A DNA stretch of 64,000 nucleotides, from contig NZ_JBALOX010000021.1 of assembly GCF_036965165.1 (NCBI RefSeq), forward strand, positions 15,391 through 79,390, read 5' to 3'. The notes under the pieces were generated by a model, which worked only from the letters and a program-made list of their open reading frames with translations, did not search any database and was not told the DNA's origin. The stretch's first letter is position 1. Each line of letters begins with the position of its first letter. Position numbers and translations under genes: made by a program. Shown piece after piece: positions 8,326 to 16,714 of the stretch. This DNA is from Ferdinandcohnia sp036965165. Its GTDB lineage: Bacteria; Bacillota; Bacilli; Bacillales; Bacillaceae_L.

Positions 8326-8354
8326 TTGACATTCTCTTAAAAAGGAAATATAGT
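8326..8354 (+). promoter_or_regulatory. sigma-A promoter of the first beta-glucosidase gene
   Basis: TTGACA at 8326-8331, 17 bases, TATAGT at 8349-8354. The predicted start near 8361 puts the RAT at 8389 inside the leader. Confidence 0.7.
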
Positions 8355-8388
8355 TTAGGTGAGTAGTAAAAAACATATTTTATATAAT

Positions 8389-8460
8389 GGATTGTTACTG
8401 CAGAGGCAGGCAAAACCTAATTTACATTTATTAAAATACACATGTATTTAATTTATGTAA
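8389..8460 (+). promoter_or_regulatory. LicT-type RAT antiterminator and leader hairpin
   Basis: Bases 8389-8417 start GGATTGTTACTG and end GGCAGGCAAAACC, the hallmark of RNA antiterminators bound by BglG/LicT proteins. Close copies lie at 11004 and 12052. A long AT-rich hairpin (8422-8438 with 8445-8460) follows, but its T-run is poor, so the conditional terminator is less clear here than at the other two sites. Confidence 0.85.
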
Positions 8461-8531
8461 CATGGTATTGTCTGTCTTTATTTGTTTTTACTAGCAATAT
8501 AACCAAAATTATTATATGGAGGATAAATATA

Positions 8532-9965
8532 ATGCAAAACAATAGTAAATTTCCAAAAGGTTTTTTATGGGGCGGTGCTACTGCAGCTAATCAGTTAGAA
8601 GGTGGCTTTAGTGAAGGTAATAAAGGTTTGAACATTGCCGATGTCTTACCAGGAGGTAAAGTAAGAGGTTCTGTCAGATTAGACCCTAATTTTGACTTTA
8701 CTATTAACAAAGAGAAATACCATTATCCGAATCATGATGCGATCGACCATTACCATCGTTATAAAGAAGATATTGCTTTATTTGCAGAAATGGGATTCAA
8801 AGCATATCGTATGTCTATTGCTTGGTCTAGAATATTTCCAAATGGTGATGAATTAGAACCAAATGAAGAGGGATTGGCTTTTTATGAAAAAGTATTTGAT
8901 GAATTACACAAATATGGAATTGAACCGGTAGTAACTCTTTCTCATTATGAAATGCCTCTCCATTTAATTAAAGAATATGGTGGTTGGAGAAGTCGTGAAG
9001 TTGTAACTTTCTTTGAAAGATATGCAAGAACTGTTTTTAACCGCTATAAGAATAAAGTTAAATATTGGTTAACATTCAATGAAATAAATAGTGGATTAAG
9101 AATCCCTCTTTATGGACTTGGATTTATTCGAAAAACAGAAGAAGATAAATACCAACCAACATTCCAAGCATTTCACCATCAATTCCTAGCTAGTGCCTTA
9201 GCGGTCAAACTAGGTCACGAAATTATTCCAGGTTCTCAAATTGGTTGTATGATTCTTTATGCACCAGTATATGCTTACGACTGTAATCCCGAAAATGTGA
9301 TGTTTGCTTTAGAAGAAAAACGTTTCTTTAATTATTTCTGTGGAGATGTTCAAGTAAAAGGTAAATATCCTAGATTTATTAATAGATACTTCAAAGAACA
9401 TAATATTGAACTTGATATACAAGATGGAGATTTAGAACTACTAGAAGAAGGAAAAGTAGATTTTATTTCTCTTAGCTATTATATGTCTCGTACTGACAAA
9501 TTGGATAATCCGGATAAAGGTGAAGGAAATATGATTGGTGGTGCTAGAAATCCATTCCTTAAAGCAAGTGATTGGGGATGGGAAATTGACCCTACTGGTC
9601 TTCGTATTTCTTTAAATGAATTATATGACCGTTATGAAGTCCCTTTATTTATTGTAGAAAATGGATTAGGTGCTCATGATAAAATCGAAGAAAATGGTTC
9701 GATTAATGACGATTATCGGATTGAGTATCTAAAAGAACATATTAATGCAATGGCTGATGCTATTGAAGATGGCGTTGAAATGATTGGGTACACTTCTTGG
9801 GGTTGTATAGATCTTGTTAGTGCTGGAACAGGGGAAATGGCAAAAAGATATGGCTTTATTTATGTAGATAAACATGATGATGGAACTGGAGCATTAGAGC
9901 GTAAAAAGAAAAAGTCTTTTTACTGGTATCAAAATGTGATTAAAACAAATGGTGAAGAATTATAA
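8532..9965 (+). CDS. 6-phospho-beta-glucosidase, GH1 (first of three)
   Basis: The 477-residue GH1 enzyme has the acid/base Glu184 in LTFNEIN and the nucleophile Glu376 in IVENGLG. The C-terminal stretch S..GEMAKRYGFIYVD carries the Ser, Lys and Tyr that bind the sugar 6-phosphate. It hydrolyses phosphorylated beta-glucosides (cellobiose-, salicin- or arbutin-6-phosphate) delivered by a PTS. ATG 8532 follows TGGAGGA at eight bases; the frame runs back to 8442 through leader RNA. It is most like the third enzyme at 16715. Control is by the RAT at 8389 and LicT. Confidence 0.93.
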   Translation: MQNNSKFPKGFLWGGATAANQLEGGFSEGNKGLNIADVLPGGKVRGSVRLDPNFDFTINKEKYHYPNHDAIDHYHRYKEDIALFAEMGFKAYRMSIAWSRIFPNGDELEPNEEGLAFYEKVFDELHKYGIEPVVTLSHYEMPLHLIKEYGGWRSREVVTFFERYARTVFNRYKNKVKYWLTFNEINSGLRIPLYGLGFIRKTEEDKYQPTFQAFHHQFLASALAVKLGHEIIPGSQIGCMILYAPVYAYDCNPENVMFALEEKRFFNYFCGDVQVKGKYPRFINRYFKEHNIELDIQDGDLELLEEGKVDFISLSYYMSRTDKLDNPDKGEGNMIGGARNPFLKASDWGWEIDPTGLRISLNELYDRYEVPLFIVENGLGAHDKIEENGSINDDYRIEYLKEHINAMADAIEDGVEMIGYTSWGCIDLVSAGTGEMAKRYGFIYVDKHDDGTGALERKKKKSFYWYQNVIKTNGEEL

Positions 9966-9989
9966 ATAATACGTATAGAAATCCAATAG

Positions 9990-10018
9990 CTCCCCACTTT
10001 TCATTGAAAAGTGGGGAA
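9990..10018 (+). other. intra-operon hairpin without T-run
   Basis: TCCCCACTTTTCA pairs with TGAAAAGTGGGGA between the glucosidase and the HAD gene. With no T-run it is more likely an mRNA stability or processing element than a terminator. Confidence 0.6.
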
Positions 10019-10044
10019 AGCTAAAGACTAAGGTGGCATAAGAC

Positions 10045-10908
10045 ATGAAATTAATAGCTTTAGATTTGGATGGAACAACTTTAAATTCAAAAAAGGAAAT
10101 TAGTGAAGAAACTGTAAAAACAATTAAGAAAGCACAAGAACAAGGGCATATTGTGATGGCACTATCTGGACGTGCTGCACACTCAATCACCTTTGAACTG
10201 AAAAAACATGGTCTTAATTGTATAGTTGGTGCCAATAATGGAGCTTCACTATACGTGGACGATGACTTAATAAGTATGATTACTTTAACACCTGAGCAAC
10301 ATCGGAAAATAATCATGGAACTAGATAAAGAGTTTATACCTTTCAATATGTCTACTAATAAAGGAGTCTTTGCACCAAAAAACTGGGAAGAACGTTTGCG
10401 TAAAGTACTTTCTTCGGGTTTAGTGCCAGAGGAAAACTATAGTCATAAAAACTTTAAAATATTTACGACTCCTCCTCATATCTATGGTCACCCTATTTAC
10501 GATAAAACGGAAGAAATAATAGATGATGAATCGATTACTATACAAAAATTTCTGATTTTAACCTTCGATCCTATACAGAAAAAAAGAATAGAAAGCTTTC
10601 TTAATTCAATTGAAGGTATAAATATCGCTTCTGCTACTCTGAACGTTGATATCATGCATGTCGATGCGCATAAAGGAAGTGCATTAAAACGAATGGCAGA
10701 ATACTATAACATCCCCTTAGAAGATACGATTGCAATTGGAGATGATGCGAATGATATTGCTATGTTAAATATAGCAGGCCTTTCAATTGCTATGGGGAAT
10801 GCAGAAGAAGAAGTTAAAAAATATGCGGATTTAGTTACCTTAACAAATGATGAAAATGGCGTTGCTTACGCAATCGAAAAATACGTTTTAGAAAAACAAA
10901 CAACATAA
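10045..10908 (+). CDS. Cof-type HAD-IIB sugar phosphatase (first)
   Basis: The 287-residue protein has the HAD motifs DLDGTTL at residue 7 (Asp nucleophile), an SGR motif II near residue 43, a lysine in the HKGSAL segment and GDDANDIAML (motif IV) near residue 233. Cof-type enzymes dephosphorylate sugar phosphates, flavin precursors or PLP. Placed 79 bp behind a 6-phospho-beta-glucosidase and within its transcription unit, it may relieve sugar-phosphate stress or recycle the aglycone side product; that is inference. The ribosome site is AAGGTGG. Confidence 0.9.
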   Translation: MKLIALDLDGTTLNSKKEISEETVKTIKKAQEQGHIVMALSGRAAHSITFELKKHGLNCIVGANNGASLYVDDDLISMITLTPEQHRKIIMELDKEFIPFNMSTNKGVFAPKNWEERLRKVLSSGLVPEENYSHKNFKIFTTPPHIYGHPIYDKTEEIIDDESITIQKFLILTFDPIQKKRIESFLNSIEGINIASATLNVDIMHVDAHKGSALKRMAEYYNIPLEDTIAIGDDANDIAMLNIAGLSIAMGNAEEEVKKYADLVTLTNDENGVAYAIEKYVLEKQTT

Positions 10909-10967
10909 AGGCAAGATAGGATCACCTGCTTTACATAGCATGTAGCTCGAATTCAAGGTCCTCCCTT

Positions 10968-10995
10968 TTGTAATAATCCTATAACTTGTTATAAT
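10968..10995 (+). promoter_or_regulatory. promoter of the second HAD gene
   Basis: TTGTAA at 10968-10973, 16 bases, TATAAT at 10990-10995. Transcription would begin near 11002, just at the RAT. Confidence 0.55.
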
Positions 10996-11003
10996 AGAAG
11001 GTA

Positions 11004-11084
11004 GGATTGTTACTGGTAAAGCAGGCAAAACCTAAGTAAAGTGTTTCTTATTTGGGAGACGGTTTATTTAGGTTTTTTATTTTT
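11004..11084 (+). promoter_or_regulatory. RAT antiterminator overlapping a terminator
   Basis: The RAT at 11004-11032 (GGATTGTTACTG ... GCAGGCAAAACC) shares its last bases with a terminator whose left arm AAAACCTAAGTAAA pairs with TTTATTTAGGTTTT at 11063-11076, followed by TTTTATTTTT. The two structures exclude each other, the standard LicT switch. Confidence 0.9.
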
Positions 11085-11107
11085 ATGTGGGAAAGGGGAT
11101 TTTGGAT

Positions 11108-11974
11108 ATGAAACTGATTGCTTCTGATTTGGATGGAACTCTGTTAAATGATAATAGTAAGGTGAGCGAGGCAAATGTACGTGCCATTCAAAAAGCAATA
11201 GATAAAGGGATAAAATTTGTGGTTGTAACAGGAAGGTCCTATGATGCTGCACATACGCCGCTTAAGGAAGTAGGGATTACTTGTCCCGTTATTACCTTAA
11301 ACGGTGCTAGTTCATTTGATATGGATGGAAATGTTTTACGAGATATTCCAATGGATTTGTCTGTTAGCAAGAAGGTGTATACTGCATGCCATAATGGTAA
11401 GATGTATACTGAATTTTTTACGAACAAAGGCTTATTCTCATTTGGAAGAGACAAGTTTATAGAAAGAATGACTAAGTGGTTGAAAACAACTTTTCCTGAT
11501 TTTACAGATGAAGAAATTAATCAACGAATCGAGCAGCGTTTTCAGGATGAAAGTGTTCAGTTTGTTGAGGATTATGAACAGTTGGAAGCCATAAACGATC
11601 TTAAAATTTATAAGTTGTTAAGCTTTGCGGAGGATGAGGAAAGCCATACGCAAGTGTTAAATGAGCTTAAGGATGAGACTGGAACGGTGATTACGTCATC
11701 AGGATATTTAAATCTTGAATTTAACCACCCAGAGGCTAAAAAAGGCTTAGCACTCAAGGAATTGGCAAACAGCATGGGGATTAATATGAAGGATGTCATG
11801 TCATTGGGAGATAACTTAAACGATAAAAGTATGCTCGAAATGGCTGGACGCGGTGTTGCCATGGGGAATGCCAACGAAGAAATTTTGAATCTATGTAAAT
11901 TCAAGACGAAAACAAACGAGGAAGATGGGGTAGCTTACGCAATCGAAGAGATGCTAAAGGAGTATTATCAATAA
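11108..11974 (+). CDS. Cof-type HAD-IIB sugar phosphatase (second)
   Basis: The 288-residue protein has DLDGTLL near residue 8, VTGRSYD near 42, the KKGLALKEL lysine and GDNLNDKSML near 237. It is a distant paralogue of the first HAD protein. ATG 11108 follows AAAGGGGA at eight bases; the frame continues back to 11087. It has its own promoter and RAT switch, so it belongs to the LicT regulon as a separate transcript. Its substrate is unknown. Confidence 0.88.
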   Translation: MKLIASDLDGTLLNDNSKVSEANVRAIQKAIDKGIKFVVVTGRSYDAAHTPLKEVGITCPVITLNGASSFDMDGNVLRDIPMDLSVSKKVYTACHNGKMYTEFFTNKGLFSFGRDKFIERMTKWLKTTFPDFTDEEINQRIEQRFQDESVQFVEDYEQLEAINDLKIYKLLSFAEDEESHTQVLNELKDETGTVITSSGYLNLEFNHPEAKKGLALKELANSMGINMKDVMSLGDNLNDKSMLEMAGRGVAMGNANEEILNLCKFKTKTNEEDGVAYAIEEMLKEYYQ

Positions 11975-11995
11975 GGATGTGCCAAAGTAATATCA

Positions 11996-12041
11996 TTGAC
12001 AAGCCAAATCATATTTGATATAAAAAAGGTAACGTTTGCAA
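11996..12041 (+). promoter_or_regulatory. licT promoter with overlapping cre site
   Basis: TTGACA at 11996-12001, 17 bases, TATAAA at 12019-12024. On the minus strand 12041-12027 reads TTGCAAACGTTACCT, a full match to the CcpA consensus WTGNAANCGNWNNCW, covering the predicted start. Repression by CcpA on preferred sugars is expected. Confidence 0.7.
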
Positions 12042-12051
12042 TAGAATAAAA

Positions 12052-12136
12052 GGATTGTTACTGTTCGGCAGGCAAAACCTATGTTTGTGATAGAATATCA
12101 ATAATGGTATTCTTATGTACAAATATAGGTTTTTTT
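12052..12136 (+). promoter_or_regulatory. RAT antiterminator and terminator of licT
   Basis: RAT at 12052-12079 (GGATTGTTACTG ... GGCAGGCAAAACC). Its 3' part starts the left arm AAAACCTATGTTTGT, which pairs with ACAAATATAGGTTTT at 12119-12133 before a T-run. licT would thus need its own product for read-through. Confidence 0.9.
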
Positions 12137-12170
12137 ATTGGACTTTGTGATTTTGGGGCGAGGTGGATTC

Positions 12171-13031
12171 ATGAAAATCGAGAAGGTATTAAATAACAAT
12201 GTTGTTATGTGTAGAAATGAGCATGATCAAGAGATTGTTGCCATGGGGAAGGGCTTAGCCTTTCAACGAAAATCTGGTGATGAAATAGATGTGTCTAAAA
12301 TTGAGAAAACCTTTGTGTTACAAAATCATGATATAGTCGAAAAGCTTGCCAAATTGCTTGAAGATACATCAGAGTTTTATTTAAGTATATCCTCTAAAGT
12401 ATTAGAATACGCAAAAACCCAGTTGCCGAATAAATTGGATGATTTTTTATATGTGGCCTTAACAGATCACCTAAGCTTTGCAATCAGTCGACACAAGCAA
12501 GGAATTCAATTCAAGAATGCCCTATTATGGGAGATACGAAAATATTATAAAAAAGAGTTTCAGGTTGCTTTAAAAGCACTGGACATCATTGAACAAGAAA
12601 CAGGGATAAGGCTTGATGAAAATGAAGCGGCATCAATTGCTTTGCATTTGGTGAACGGTCAGCTCTCAGGGGATGATATGGCGTCAACAGTTCAAATTAC
12701 AAAGATGGTGAATGATATTTTAAACATTGTTAAATACCATTTTAAGATGGAACTTGATGAAACCTCTTTGAACTATGAACGGTTTTTAACACATCTACGT
12801 TTCTTTGGAATGAGGTACATGCGTAATGAAACCTCATTCGATTCCATTGATGATTTTTTCCATGGACAGATTAAGCTCAAATACTCTGAAGCTTACATGT
12901 GTACGCAAAAAGTTGCAACCTATTTAAAGAATGAGTTAGGTTGGGAAATTTCTAAGGAAGAGGAAATTTATTTGACTGTACACATTCATCGGGTCACCAA
13001 TCGTCATTTACTTAACCAAAAGGTAAAATAG
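12171..13031 (+). CDS. licT: transcriptional antiterminator LicT/BglG family
   Basis: The 286-residue protein has the N-terminal CAT RNA-binding domain (residues 1-55, MKIEKVLNNNVVM and GKGLAFQRKSGD) and two PTS regulation domains (about 65-170 and 172-280) with the usual His residues (SDHLSFAI-type DHL, ALHLVNGQ, FLTHLRFFG, VHIHRV). Phosphorylation by the cognate EII and HPr controls dimerisation and RAT binding. ATG 12171 follows GAGGTGG at four bases. The four RAT-like leaders around it mark its targets. Confidence 0.93.
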   Translation: MKIEKVLNNNVVMCRNEHDQEIVAMGKGLAFQRKSGDEIDVSKIEKTFVLQNHDIVEKLAKLLEDTSEFYLSISSKVLEYAKTQLPNKLDDFLYVALTDHLSFAISRHKQGIQFKNALLWEIRKYYKKEFQVALKALDIIEQETGIRLDENEAASIALHLVNGQLSGDDMASTVQITKMVNDILNIVKYHFKMELDETSLNYERFLTHLRFFGMRYMRNETSFDSIDDFFHGQIKLKYSEAYMCTQKVATYLKNELGWEISKEEEIYLTVHIHRVTNRHLLNQKVK

Positions 13032-13061
13032 GATTTTGTCGAAAAAAGAAGTAAATTGTCA

Positions 13062-13099
13062 AAGAAAGCGTTGACAGAATGAAAACAACTTGCTATATT
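13062..13099 (+). promoter_or_regulatory. bglP promoter with cre overlapping the -35 box
   Basis: TTGACA at 13071-13076, 17 bases, TATATT at 13094-13099. AAGAAAGCGTTGACA at 13062-13076 fits the cre consensus with one mismatch and covers the -35 box. Confidence 0.65.
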
Positions 13100-13126
13100 A
13101 AAATTGTAAATTTCATATCGATCGAT

Positions 13127-13212
13127 GGAATGTTACCTTAATAGGGCATAACCTGAACTGACTTTGAACACGCTTAAAATGTGTGTTTAACTTTAGTTCA
13201 GGTTTTTTATTT
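13127..13212 (+). promoter_or_regulatory. divergent RAT-like element with strong terminator upstream of bglP
   Basis: 13127-13153 reads GGAATGTTACCTTAATAG then GGCATAACC, the RAT layout but changed at several conserved bases. A long terminator follows: AACCTGAACT at 13151 pairs with AGTTCAGGTT at 13194-13203, then TTTTTTATTT. The degenerate RAT suggests weaker LicT binding or a different antiterminator. Confidence 0.65.
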
Positions 13213-13256
13213 GTAAAAAATTGTAAAAATTTTACTAGAAAGCAGGGGCCAAACAT

Positions 13257-15206
13257 ATGAAGTATGAACAGTTAGCCAAAGACATTATTGAAAATGTCGG
13301 TGGAAAGGAAAATGTGAATAGTGTTGTTCACTGTGTTACTCGTTTACGCTTTAAACTTAAAGATGAGGGTAAAGCGAATACAGAAGTATTAAAAAACATG
13401 GATGGCGTTGTCACAGTCATGAAAAGTGGCGGTCAATATCAAGTAGTTATCGGAAACCATGTACCTGATGTATATAAGGATGTTGTTCAGGCTGGTGGAT
13501 TTGAATCAGGACAACCAGTGGATGCAGATGAAGGTAATGGAGAAAAGCAAAACTTGTTCAATCGTTTTATTGATATTATCTCAAGTATCTTCCAACCTGT
13601 TCTAAGTTTACTAGCGGCTACAGGAATTATCAAAGGTTTTAATTCTTTATTCCTTGCGTTAGGTTGGTTAGAAAATACTGATGGCACATATCTGTTGTTA
13701 AATGCAATCGGAGATGGATTCTTCGTATTCTTACCAATTTTCTTAGGTTATACTGCAATGAAAAAATTTGGTGGAACGCCTTTCCTTGGAATGGCAATTG
13801 CGGCAGCGTTAGTTCATCCAAGTCTTCCAGGAATTAAAGCCGGCGAAGCAATCATGACACTATTTACTGGAACGATGTTTGAATCGCCAGTACAAATTGC
13901 ATTCTTAGGTATACCTGTAATTTTAATGAGCTACACATCTTCCGTTATTCCAATTATTTTAGCAACCTATTTTGCTTCGAAACTTGAGAAAGCATTCGCG
14001 AAAGTTGTTCCAACGGTTGTGAAATCATTCGGAGTTCCGTTCCTTACATTAATCGTTATCGTACCTTTAACATTTTTAATTATTGGTCCAGTAGCAACTT
14101 GGATTGCAAATTCAATTGGTCAAGGTGCAACATTTATTTATGAAGCAGCTCCTCTTGTTGCAGGTTTAGTTTTAGGTGGATTCTGGCAAGTGTTTGTTAT
14201 CTTTGGAGTCCATTGGGGATTAATTCCAATCTATTACAATAACTTAGCTGTAAATGGTTTCGATACATTTATCACAATGACAATTCCGGCTTCTTTTGCT
14301 CAAATTGGTGCAGTATTAGGGGTACTAGTATTAACAAAAAATCAAAAATTAAAATCATTAAGTATTCCAGCATTTATTTCAGGTATTTTTGGAGTAACAG
14401 AACCAGCTATTTATGGGGTTACATTACCACTTAAAAGACCATTTATCATGAGCTGTATTGCTGCTGGTGTTGGTGGAGCGGTCATTGCAGTATCAGGTTC
14501 AGCGCTTTATTCAGCTGGTCCACTTGGAATATTTAAAATTCCTACTTTCATCCATCCTGAACATGGGATTGATGCAGGCTTTTGGGGAATGATTCTTTCG
14601 TTAGTAGTAGCATTTGTTTTAGGTTTTGTCCTAACGGTATTTTTCGGTGGAGTAAATAAAAAAGTATCAACTGCAAATGAAACAACAAGTCATAAGGAAG
14701 CTGCTGCAACATCTGAAGCAAAGCCAGTAGCACCTATTCAAGATACAAAAAATGAAACAGTATTTAGTCCTTTTAACGGTAAAGTAATGGCTTTATCAGA
14801 AATTGAAGATGCTGCTTTCGCATCAGGAGCACTTGGACAGGGTGTTGCTATCGACCCTTCAGAAGGAAAATTATTTGCTCCTGTTTCAGGTACGGTAACT
14901 GCACTGTTCCCAACAAACCACGCAATTGGCATTACAAGTGATAGTGGAGCAGAGATTTTAATTCATATTGGCATGGATACGGTACAACTTGAGGGGAAAT
15001 ATTTCTCTGCAAAAGTTGCTCAAGGTGACCGTGTTGAAAAGGGACAACATCTAATTGAATTTGAACCTGAGAAAATTAAAGAAGCAGGCTATATTGTAGC
15101 AACACCTGTTGTGGTTACCAACTTCCAACAGTTTGAAATGAAGATTCATACGGACCAACAAATGCAAGTTGGCGATGTATTAATGGAATTAGAGAAAAAG
15201 GCATAA
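13257..15206 (+). CDS. bglP: beta-glucoside PTS transporter EIIBCA
   Basis: The 649-residue protein has EIIB (1-90, phosphocysteine Cys26 in HCVTRLRF), EIIC (about 105-465, ten or so helices, with the family motif GVTEPAIYGV) and a C-terminal glucose-type EIIA (about 500-640, phosphohistidine in ILIHIGMDTV). It imports and phosphorylates aryl-beta-glucosides or cellobiose-type sugars and, without substrate, should phosphorylate and silence LicT. The start follows AGGGG. It is followed by two GH1 enzymes. Confidence 0.95.
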   Translation: MKYEQLAKDIIENVGGKENVNSVVHCVTRLRFKLKDEGKANTEVLKNMDGVVTVMKSGGQYQVVIGNHVPDVYKDVVQAGGFESGQPVDADEGNGEKQNLFNRFIDIISSIFQPVLSLLAATGIIKGFNSLFLALGWLENTDGTYLLLNAIGDGFFVFLPIFLGYTAMKKFGGTPFLGMAIAAALVHPSLPGIKAGEAIMTLFTGTMFESPVQIAFLGIPVILMSYTSSVIPIILATYFASKLEKAFAKVVPTVVKSFGVPFLTLIVIVPLTFLIIGPVATWIANSIGQGATFIYEAAPLVAGLVLGGFWQVFVIFGVHWGLIPIYYNNLAVNGFDTFITMTIPASFAQIGAVLGVLVLTKNQKLKSLSIPAFISGIFGVTEPAIYGVTLPLKRPFIMSCIAAGVGGAVIAVSGSALYSAGPLGIFKIPTFIHPEHGIDAGFWGMILSLVVAFVLGFVLTVFFGGVNKKVSTANETTSHKEAAATSEAKPVAPIQDTKNETVFSPFNGKVMALSEIEDAAFASGALGQGVAIDPSEGKLFAPVSGTVTALFPTNHAIGITSDSGAEILIHIGMDTVQLEGKYFSAKVAQGDRVEKGQHLIEFEPEKIKEAGYIVATPVVVTNFQQFEMKIHTDQQMQVGDVLMELEKKA

Positions 15207-15215
15207 GACATTTTA

Positions 15216-15251
15216 AAAGAAGAAGGAAAGAATTTGGCTTTCCTTCTTTTA
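15216..15251 (+). other. intra-operon hairpin between bglP and the second glucosidase
   Basis: AAAGAAGAAGGAAAG pairs with CTTTCCTTCTTTTA. It lies just ahead of the next ribosome site and has no T-run, so a stability or partial attenuation role is likely. Confidence 0.6.
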
Positions 15252-15275
15252 CTACATACTCTTGGAGGAATTACC

Positions 15276-16685
15276 GTGGAACATAAGACACTAAAACCAT
15301 TCCCCAAAGACTTTTTCTGGGGTGCCTCAACTTCAGCATACCAGACTGAAGGTGCTTGGAATGAAGATGGAAAGGGTCCATCTGTTATTGATGTAAAAAG
15401 AATTCCTGAGGGTACAACAGATTATAAAGTCGCAAGTGACCATTATCATCATTATAAAGAGGATGTAAAACTATTTGCTGAAATGGGCTTTAAGGCATAT
15501 CGTTTTTCAGTCGCTTGGACTCGTATTATTCCAAATGGTACGGGAGAAGTAAACCAAAAAGGCATAGAATTTTACAGTAACTTAATTGATGAATTAATAG
15601 CAAATGGAATTGAACCCATTGTTACAATGTATCATTTTGATTTACCTAATGCCCTACAAGAAAAAGGTGGTTGGTCTAGACGCGAAGTAGTTGATGTATT
15701 TGAAAGATATGCGGAAATTTTATTTGAACACTATGGTGATCGCGTAAAATACTGGTTAACCATAAATGAACAAAACATGATGATTTTACATGGATCAGCA
15801 CTTGGTACACTCGATCCAAATTTAGAAGATCCCCAAAAAGAATTATATCAACAAAACCATCATATGCTTCTTGCGCAAGCAAAAGCGATGGTTCTCTGTC
15901 ATAAAATGCTTCCAAACGCAAAAATTGGTCCTGCTCCTAATATCTCATACATTTATCCAGCAACTTCAAAGCCAGGAGATGTTCTAGCTGCACAGAACTT
16001 TAATGCTGTTCGAAACTGGTTGTATCTTGATATGGCGGTATTTGGAAGATATAACAATATCGCATGGAGTTTTATGGAGGAAAAAGGATATACTCCAACT
16101 ATTTTAGAAGGTGATATGGAAATCCTTCAAGCTGCTAAACCAGACTTCATTGCATTTAACTATTACACGTCTAAGACGGTTGCTGAAAGTAAGGGTAATG
16201 AAAATGCATTCGGACATACAGGAGACCAAGAACTTGTGGTTGGAGAACCGGGTGTTTATAAGGGAGCTTCCAATTCGAATCTAGAAAAAACAGAATTTGG
16301 ATGGGAAATTGATCCTGTAGGTTTCCGTTCAACTCTACGCGAAATTTATAGCCGTTATCATTTGCCACTCATCATTACCGAAAATGGATTAGGTGCTTAC
16401 GATAAGCTAGAAGAGGGGGATATCGTCAATGACCCATATCGAATTGAGTACTTACGAAAACATATTGAACAGATCCAGTTGGCGATTACAGATGGTGTAG
16501 ATGTTTTTGGTTATTGCCCTTGGTCTGCGATAGACTTAGTGAGCACACACCAAGGGATTATGAAGCGTTATGGCTTTATTTATGTAAATAGATATGATGA
16601 TGATTTGAAGGACTTACGTCGTATTCGAAAACAAAGCTTTTTCTGGTATAAAGATCTGATTCAATCCAATGGAGAAAATTTATAA
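15276..16685 (+). CDS. 6-phospho-beta-glucosidase, GH1 (second of three)
   Basis: The 469-residue enzyme has acid/base Glu165 in LTINEQN, nucleophile Glu369 in ITENGLG and the phosphate-binding STHQGIMKRYGFIYVN. The TINEQN motif and sequence set it apart from the first and third enzymes, which share TFNEIN, so it likely prefers another beta-glucoside phosphate. GTG 15276 follows TTGGAGG at seven bases; the frame runs back to 15234 into the hairpin. It is co-transcribed with bglP. Confidence 0.93.
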   Translation: MEHKTLKPFPKDFFWGASTSAYQTEGAWNEDGKGPSVIDVKRIPEGTTDYKVASDHYHHYKEDVKLFAEMGFKAYRFSVAWTRIIPNGTGEVNQKGIEFYSNLIDELIANGIEPIVTMYHFDLPNALQEKGGWSRREVVDVFERYAEILFEHYGDRVKYWLTINEQNMMILHGSALGTLDPNLEDPQKELYQQNHHMLLAQAKAMVLCHKMLPNAKIGPAPNISYIYPATSKPGDVLAAQNFNAVRNWLYLDMAVFGRYNNIAWSFMEEKGYTPTILEGDMEILQAAKPDFIAFNYYTSKTVAESKGNENAFGHTGDQELVVGEPGVYKGASNSNLEKTEFGWEIDPVGFRSTLREIYSRYHLPLIITENGLGAYDKLEEGDIVNDPYRIEYLRKHIEQIQLAITDGVDVFGYCPWSAIDLVSTHQGIMKRYGFIYVNRYDDDLKDLRRIRKQSFFWYKDLIQSNGENL

Positions 16686-16714
16686 ATAACACTAAGTGAA
16701 AGGTGGATATAAAA

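Noticed and set aside
8442..8531. Upstream start of the first beta-glucosidase
   Set aside because: This part is leader RNA behind the RAT; the GH1 homology and the ribosome site begin at 8532.
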